Shown here piece by piece: positions 59,720 through 64,000 of a stretch of 64,000 nucleotides of DNA. A model generated the notes under the pieces. It searched no databases. It was not told the DNA's origin and saw only the letters and a list, made by a program, of their open reading frames with translations. The DNA comes from Larkinella humicola. Its GTDB lineage: Bacteria; Bacteroidota; Bacteroidia; Cytophagales; Spirosomataceae. Position numbers and translations under genes: made by a program. The stretch spans positions 1,488,001 through 1,552,000 of the forward strand of contig NZ_VTWS01000001.1 in NCBI RefSeq assembly GCF_008727875.1, given 5' to 3'. Each line of letters begins with the position of its first letter. Position 1 is the first letter of the stretch.

Positions 59720-59764
59720 CAATGCGGGATTGTGCCTTCCGGGTTGATTCTCCTGGTATCGGAC

Positions 59765-60472
59765 TTACGGAACCCGCTTTCCTTTTACGGCTGCCTGTTC
59801 CAATATTTCCCGGCCAAAACCGGAGTTTTGCCAGGTGGACGACAGTGTGCGATACATTTCGAGGTAATCTTCCCGGGTTAGATAATTCCCCAACGTACAA
59901 AGCGTTGGCAGTGCCGCCCCCACGGCGGTGCTGTGGTAGCGTCTGACGTACGACTTCAACAGCCCGATTCGGCTGTCGGTCATTTCGTCCATAATTTTCT
60001 TCAGTATTCCCGCACGGGCCGTATCTTTTTGGGCAACCAGTGCTTCCTGAACCTGTTTGATCCGAAAACGCTGGTAACCGATCTGCTGATCTTCGCGCCA
60101 CCATTCTTTCCAGAGCCGGTCGATGTCCGAACCGTTGACCGTCACGCTGTCATAAACCGGTTTCGTCCCCTCCACCTCGATGGTTCGGTTGTCGAGCAGA
60201 ATGTCCGCCAGCTTCAAACTTACACTCCCTTTCCCCGCATACAGATACGTATGAGCGGCCTCTGCCATGCTTCCATCGAACACAAACCGCTCCTGCCGAA
60301 CCACCGCCGAATCGATGATCTGCCGTTTTCCGCCGTCGATCAGGTACATTTTCGTCTGGTCGGGCAATCCCCGAATGTGGCCGACGACGCGGTAGCCCGG
60401 ACGTTGCTGGGCGGAACAAAGCGTGCCTAAAAAGAGCAGGCAGAGGGCGGAAAGACGTTGGATGGTTTGCAT
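59765..60472 (-). CDS. DUF4369 protein lacking the thioredoxin domain
   Basis: I start at the ATG at 60472 (MQTIQRLSALCLLFLGTLC), giving 235 residues with a signal peptide. The N-terminal half is a DUF4369 domain (YRVVGHIRGLPDQTKMYLID, RFVFDGSMAEAAHTYL, DSVTVNGSDIDRLWKEW). A helical region follows. In most DUF4369 proteins a periplasmic TlpA/AhpC-like thioredoxin domain comes next. Here the frame stops after EILEQAAVKGKRVP, where that domain would begin. It is either a naturally short form or a truncated gene. It converges on the small membrane protein. Confidence 0.75.
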   Translation of the reverse strand: MQTIQRLSALCLLFLGTLCSAQQRPGYRVVGHIRGLPDQTKMYLIDGGKRQIIDSAVVRQERFVFDGSMAEAAHTYLYAGKGSVSLKLADILLDNRTIEVEGTKPVYDSVTVNGSDIDRLWKEWWREDQQIGYQRFRIKQVQEALVAQKDTARAGILKKIMDEMTDSRIGLLKSYVRRYHSTAVGAALPTLCTLGNYLTREDYLEMYRTLSSTWQNSGFGREILEQAAVKGKRVP

Positions 60473-60484
60473 GAGGTCGAAAGC

Positions 60485-60492
60485 TAGCTTTG
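60485..60492 (+). promoter_or_regulatory. Possible -7 element for the GNAT gene
   Basis: TAGCTTTG on the plus strand matches TAnnTTTG, but the leader to 60635 would be long (about 135 bases). A TTTG at 60466 is spaced 15 rather than 19 bases away, so support is weak. Confidence 0.3.
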
Positions 60493-60634
60493 ATACCGGC
60501 CTAGACGAATCTGAACGGTTTTCATTACAGCGAATCCGGTTTTTACGGTAGCCAAAAAATTGTTTACTTGGTGCTGGCTTCCTTAAAACACGCAAAAATC
60601 AGCCCATCTTTCACCGTTGAACGCTTTCAGTTCC

Positions 60635-61141
60635 ATGATGTATACCTTTCGAAACGACCAACCTGAGATCTTTTTGAGTATTGTCCGCGAGGTGGGTCAG
60701 TGGCTCGTGGAAACTGGCCAGACCTTGTGGGAAATCGATACGCTCACGGCTGATAACCTGTTCGACGACTACACCCGGGATCACAGTTATGTGATGTCTG
60801 TCGACGCTGGTGATGGGCTGGTAGTTCCGGCGGCCACGTTCACCCTGCAATGGAAAGATCCGCTATATTTTGGCGAGGTGCCTGACCATACCGCCGGTTT
60901 TATTCATAAACTCGCCATTCGCAGGCAATTTGGGGGGCAAAATCTGTTCGGGCCTATTCTGGATTTCTGCCGGGCAGAATGTCTCCGGCGTGGCATCCAC
61001 GAGATTCGACTGGAGACCGACGCCACCCGGCCCCCGCTCATGCGGTTTTATGAGCGTAACGGTTTTCAACCGACCTATCAGAAAGCCATTGAAGAATTTG
61101 GACAGACTTTTTTGTGCCAGTATTACGTCCTGCGGTTTTAG
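60635..61141 (+). CDS. GNAT-family acetyltransferase
   Basis: I use the ATG at 60635 (MMYTFRNDQPEIFLSIV; 168 residues). An upstream TTG at 60617 is less likely, and the next ATG is only one codon later. The GNAT fold is recognised from AGFIHKLAIRRQFGGQNLFG, whose RRQFGG corresponds to the acetyl-CoA pyrophosphate loop (Q/RxxGxG/A), and from the C-terminal LMRFYERNGFQPTYQKAI. Substrate could be an antibiotic, amino acid or protein N-terminus. It is cytoplasmic and convergent with the photolyase gene, 30 bases between the stops. Confidence 0.85.
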   Translation: MMYTFRNDQPEIFLSIVREVGQWLVETGQTLWEIDTLTADNLFDDYTRDHSYVMSVDAGDGLVVPAATFTLQWKDPLYFGEVPDHTAGFIHKLAIRRQFGGQNLFGPILDFCRAECLRRGIHEIRLETDATRPPLMRFYERNGFQPTYQKAIEEFGQTFLCQYYVLRF

Positions 61142-61171
61142 GATGAAAGCGCTGGCACTGCGGTTTTCAAC

Positions 61172-62773
61172 TCACGAAGGCTGCGTATTTGCTTTCATGG
61201 GAATTGCGTGCCGCGTTAGAATCCGCTCGATTTCAGCCTGACCGGTTTCGGTTTCACGCGGTTTATACAGCAGCAACCGCGCCCGGCGACCCGTCTCTTC
61301 GGTATCGATAATCGGAGCCGGGTAATCGATCCCAACCTGAAAATGGCACATAATCTGTTCCAGGGGCGGCATCTGCCACGGTTCGTGGAGGTAGGCAAGC
61401 GGACAATTGACCAGCTCAGGCACCCACTGGCGGATGAAGACGCCTTCCGGATCGTGGTCCTGCGACTGCTTGACGGGATTGTAGATCCGGACGGTATTGG
61501 TTCCGGTCATGCCGGTTTGCATCTGCACCTGCGCGTAGTGAATACCCGGTTCAAAATCAGTGAAGAGCCGGGCCAGGTGCCAGGCTCCCTCCTGCCAGTG
61601 CTGGAACAGATGATGACTCAGAAACGACATCAACATGGCCCGCATCCGGAAATTGATGTAGCCCGTCGCTTTCAGGCAACGCATGCAGGCATCCACCAGC
61701 GGATAGCCCGTTTGGCCGTCGCGCCAGGCCCGGTACTGCGCCGGGTTCTCATTTTTTTGCAACCCGTCGAAAGCCCGGTTGATGTTTTGAAACTCCATCC
61801 GGTCTTCGGATTCAAATTTCTGAATGAAATGGCAGTGCCAGCGCAATCGCGAGGCAAAAGCATCGAATTGCCGGCGAAACGACATGCCATCGATGCTCTT
61901 TTTGGCCGTTAACTGCGCCTGAAAAACCTGCCGGATGCTCAGACAGCCCCAGGCCAGGTAGGGCGACAGTCGACTGCATCCCCGACGGCTGGCCAGCGGT
62001 TTGGAGATCGACCGGGCATAGAGCGAGATTCGCTTTGCCAGAAAACTGTTCAGATAGCGGTAGGCATTCCGTTCTCCACCCGGCTGAAACAGCGGGTGGG
62101 GTTCCTGCCACGCCGGGGGAAGGTCGGGACCGCGCTGGGCCCGATACCACTCGTCGGGCAAATCAGCCGGTTTCCAGCGGCTGAGGTCAGGATGTTGCTG
62201 GGGCGACCGCATGGTTTGTTGCCAGTCGTCCGCCCAGGTTTCCCGATTTTTGAGCCCCCGGATCACGCCATTGGACGGAAATTCCCGCCAGGAAATACCG
62301 GCCTGACGACAGAACCGGGCCACGGCTTTATCGCGGTCGTAGGTCACTTTCAGCCCCGTTTCTTCATAAGAGAAAAGGGTGTCGATAGCGAAAATCTGAT
62401 GAAGGGCGTTGAATACCTCCGGCACGCTCCGGTGAAAAATCCAGATGTGGGGTGGGCCTTCCGGTTCCAGTGACTTAACCGATTCGGACTCATCGTCGAA
62501 CACAAAGGGAAGCCACTCGTGATTGAATTTAGGAGCCACCGGCCCGGTTTTTTCCAGTTCCGAAAGCTGCTGGTTCAGATCGGCCAGCGACTCGGTCACA
62601 AACCGCCAGTGGCGCAGATCATAATTCGGATCGGCAATGACTTCGGGTTCGAAAACGTATACCAGCAGCAGCGGCCGGTTGCTCACGTTGAGGGCAGCCT
62701 GCAAAGGCGCATGATCGCGCAGGCGTAAATCACGCTTAAACCAGAGAATGTTGACAGCCGGGCGATCGGTCAT
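61172..62773 (-). CDS. Photolyase/cryptochrome family flavoprotein
   Basis: I start at the ATG at 62773 (MTDRPAVNILWFKRDLRLRD; 533 residues). Blue-light photolyases split UV-induced pyrimidine dimers; cryptochromes signal instead. The N-terminal antenna domain starts LWFKRDLRLRDHAPL, and the FAD-binding part has SRLSPYLAWGCLSIRQVFQA, TGYPLVDACMRCLKATGYIN and FRMRAMLMSFLSHHLFQHW. The segment HYAQVQMQTGMTGTNTVRIY replaces the WQW(x)AG motif of classical class I photolyases and is shared with a distinct bacterial cryptochrome-like clade. Both repair and photoreceptor roles are therefore possible. Confidence 0.85.
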   Translation of the reverse strand: MTDRPAVNILWFKRDLRLRDHAPLQAALNVSNRPLLLVYVFEPEVIADPNYDLRHWRFVTESLADLNQQLSELEKTGPVAPKFNHEWLPFVFDDESESVKSLEPEGPPHIWIFHRSVPEVFNALHQIFAIDTLFSYEETGLKVTYDRDKAVARFCRQAGISWREFPSNGVIRGLKNRETWADDWQQTMRSPQQHPDLSRWKPADLPDEWYRAQRGPDLPPAWQEPHPLFQPGGERNAYRYLNSFLAKRISLYARSISKPLASRRGCSRLSPYLAWGCLSIRQVFQAQLTAKKSIDGMSFRRQFDAFASRLRWHCHFIQKFESEDRMEFQNINRAFDGLQKNENPAQYRAWRDGQTGYPLVDACMRCLKATGYINFRMRAMLMSFLSHHLFQHWQEGAWHLARLFTDFEPGIHYAQVQMQTGMTGTNTVRIYNPVKQSQDHDPEGVFIRQWVPELVNCPLAYLHEPWQMPPLEQIMCHFQVGIDYPAPIIDTEETGRRARLLLYKPRETETGQAEIERILTRHAIPMKANTQPS

Positions 62774-63137
62774 GAGCCAAAGTCGGGCTAAAAAAGCCTG
62801 AAAAACAGTGGACAATACAAGATCGTGTTGAATCCAAATGTTTGCGTTCTGGAGCAATTTTCAAATACAAACGCCCTGAATCCGGAAAAACCGCCTGGTG
62901 ATCAGGCATGTGTAAGACCTGCTTTAGAACGTTGAGTTTCCTGGCCGCCTAGCGAGTGGCCTTTTCGCTTAGAAGTTGTTCGGAATTGCAAAGAATAATA
63001 AATGTAAAATGATGAATGCTAAATGTAAAAGTGCTGGATTGAGAGCTGCTTTTACATTTGGCATTCATCATTTTACATTTATTATTCCCTTCATTTTTGC
63101 CCTATTTTAAATCCTAAACAGGTGCTTATATGAGTTA
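62774..63137. other. Intergenic region with palindromic repeat
   Basis: About 360 bases between two minus-strand genes. It contains the palindrome at 62993-63087. Nothing else gene-like is visible; the photolyase promoter probably lies in 62774-62900, without an exact TAnnTTTG match. Confidence 0.5.
62993..63087. repeat. 39-bp near-perfect palindrome, copy 2 of a dispersed repeat family
   Basis: Arms 62993-63031 and 63049-63087 are complementary at 38 of 39 positions, the exception being a G-T type pair. The 17-base loop reads TGCTGGATTGAGAGCTG, close to TGCCGGATTGGGGCTC of copy 1. The arms share AATGATGAATG and TAAATGTAAAAG with the copy at 36764-36859. It lies 50 bases after the desaturase stop. 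Confidence 0.9.
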
Positions 63138-64000
63138 TCAAGCCGCTTCGGCCAGTTCCTGCCGTCCCTGTCGTTTCAGGATGCGGTAGTGGGAATGCAG
63201 CGCGGAGAAAAACGTGGGATTTTCCAGGTAGGGCAACTCAAATTCTTCGGCGGTTTTTTTCACAATTTCCGTGATGGCCGGGTAGTGAATATGGCAGACT
63301 TTGGGAAACAGATGGTGTTCGATCTGGCGGTTTAGGCCACCGCAGAAGAAAGCGGCCGTCTTGCTCCGGGGGGCAAAATTAGCGGTCGTGCGCAACTGAT
63401 GAACCGCCCAGGCTTCCTGAATGCTCATGCCGTTGACCGGAACCGGAAATGACGTTCCCTCGACCAAATGCGCCATCTGAAAAACGATGGCGATCAAGGC
63501 CCCCTCCACCAGATGCATGACGACAAACCCCAGCGCAACCTGCCACCAGGCCAGATCCAGAACCAGGTAAGGAAGCACCAGAAAGCAGAAATAGTAGGCC
63601 GCTTTGGTAGCAAACAAGGTGATGTATTCATGCCGGGGATGGCGCGGATTGGCGTGCTGTCCGATTTTTTTCTGGAAAAATTTCACAAAATCTTTCCGAA
63701 AAACCCAGGAAAGCGACGTCAGCGAATACAGCGGCAGGGCATACAGATGCTGGTAGCGTTGCCACGGCCGGTAGCGTTCGCCGTCTTCCAGCCGAATCAG
63801 ACCCGGTGCCACGTCGATATCTTCGTCGTGTCCAAAAATATTGGTGTAGGTATGATGAACAATGTTATGGGAAATTTTCCAGACGTACGGATTGGCCCCG
63901 ATGAAGTAAAAACTACTGCTTAGTATTTTATTGAGCCAGTTTCGGGACGAAAACGCACCGTGCATCGCGTCGTGCGATACATTGAAGCCAATAAATGCGG
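63138..64000 (-). CDS. Membrane fatty-acid desaturase (partial, 5' end outside window)
   Basis: The frame stays open to the window edge; codons before the internal Met at 63965 encode AFIGFNVSHDAMHGAF, which holds the first histidine box (HDAMH). The N-terminus is therefore missing. The second box is HNIVHHTYTN and the third is NRQIEHHLFPKVCHIHYP. Together they mark a di-iron acyl-lipid/front-end type desaturase without a cytochrome b5 domain. Two hydrophobic stretches (FCFLVLPYLVLDLAWWQVAL; LVEGALIAIVFQMAHL) cross the inner membrane. It introduces double bonds into membrane fatty acids and probably helps adapt fluidity. Position and chain specificity cannot be inferred. Confidence 0.92.
   Translation of the reverse strand, partial: AFIGFNVSHDAMHGAFSSRNWLNKILSSSFYFIGANPYVWKISHNIVHHTYTNIFGHDEDIDVAPGLIRLEDGERYRPWQRYQHLYALPLYSLTSLSWVFRKDFVKFFQKKIGQHANPRHPRHEYITLFATKAAYYFCFLVLPYLVLDLAWWQVALGFVVMHLVEGALIAIVFQMAHLVEGTSFPVPVNGMSIQEAWAVHQLRTTANFAPRSKTAAFFCGGLNRQIEHHLFPKVCHIHYPAITEIVKKTAEEFELPYLENPTFFSALHSHYRILKRQGRQELAEAA

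Overview
The window reads as a chromosomal segment of a Bacteroidota bacterium, most likely Cytophagales/Spirosomaceae (Spirosoma or Larkinella-like). Supporting signs are a SusC/SusD pair with a FecR anti-sigma and an ECF sigma factor, type IX secretion C-terminal sorting domains, a tmRNA whose tag reads GEYNYAMAA, TAnnTTTG -7 promoter elements, weak Shine-Dalgarno sequences, and moderate-high GC except for an AT-rich island near 54-55.5 kb. No tRNA, rRNA or CRISPR array was seen. Genus placement is inference.

Layout. 0-4 kb: 5' part of a TPR sensor kinase, an SMR efflux pump, a Rid-family protein, an NTF2-like secreted protein, the ssrA tmRNA and a ferritin-like protein. 4-11 kb: a very large ThuA/sugar dehydrogenase/PKD/cytochrome c/CBM protein and a DUF1800-DUF1501 pair. 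11-24 kb: a lipoprotein, a multi-PAS kinase, an HExxH peptidase, a GH3-like enzyme, a CBM9 protein, a YcgL-like protein, a Kup potassium transporter and a hybrid kinase with receiver and Hpt domains. 24-29 kb: a beta-propeller protein, an alpha/beta hydrolase, an SDR with a membrane tail and an outer-membrane barrel protein. 29-34 kb: a translationally coupled operon of FHA-protease, PP2C phosphatase and Ser/Thr kinase. 34-36.7 kb: a TPR kinase and a NarL-type regulator, convergent. 36.8-46.3 kb: one minus-strand nutrient-acquisition locus running sigma factor, FecR, SusC, SusD, circularly permuted SGNH hydrolase, FAD oxidoreductase. 46.4-47.3 kb: a frameshifted Y1 transposase followed by a cluster of REP-like palindromes. 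47.3-55.2 kb: ClpB, a papain-like lipoprotein and a giant CUB/T9SS surface protein. 55.4-58.1 kb: a TPR kinase and LytTR regulator preceded by a 21-bp-period operator-like array. 58-64 kb: small lipoproteins, a truncated DUF4369 protein, a GNAT, a photolyase/cryptochrome and a partial fatty-acid desaturase.

The most unusual observations are: (1) an SGNH hydrolase whose catalytic-serine block is at the C-terminus, a circular permutation; (2) a dispersed ~96-bp palindromic repeat with near-perfect 39-40 bp arms and a conserved loop, present twice; (3) paired 9-bp direct repeats at 21-bp spacing, shared by the LytTR two-component locus and the kup promoter region; (4) a membrane FHA-trypsin protease tied by overlapping start/stop codons to a PP2C and a Ser/Thr kinase; (5) a broken RAYT-like transposase next to its probable REP array; and (6) long, nearly perfect hairpins sitting just after stop codons, often inside operons.
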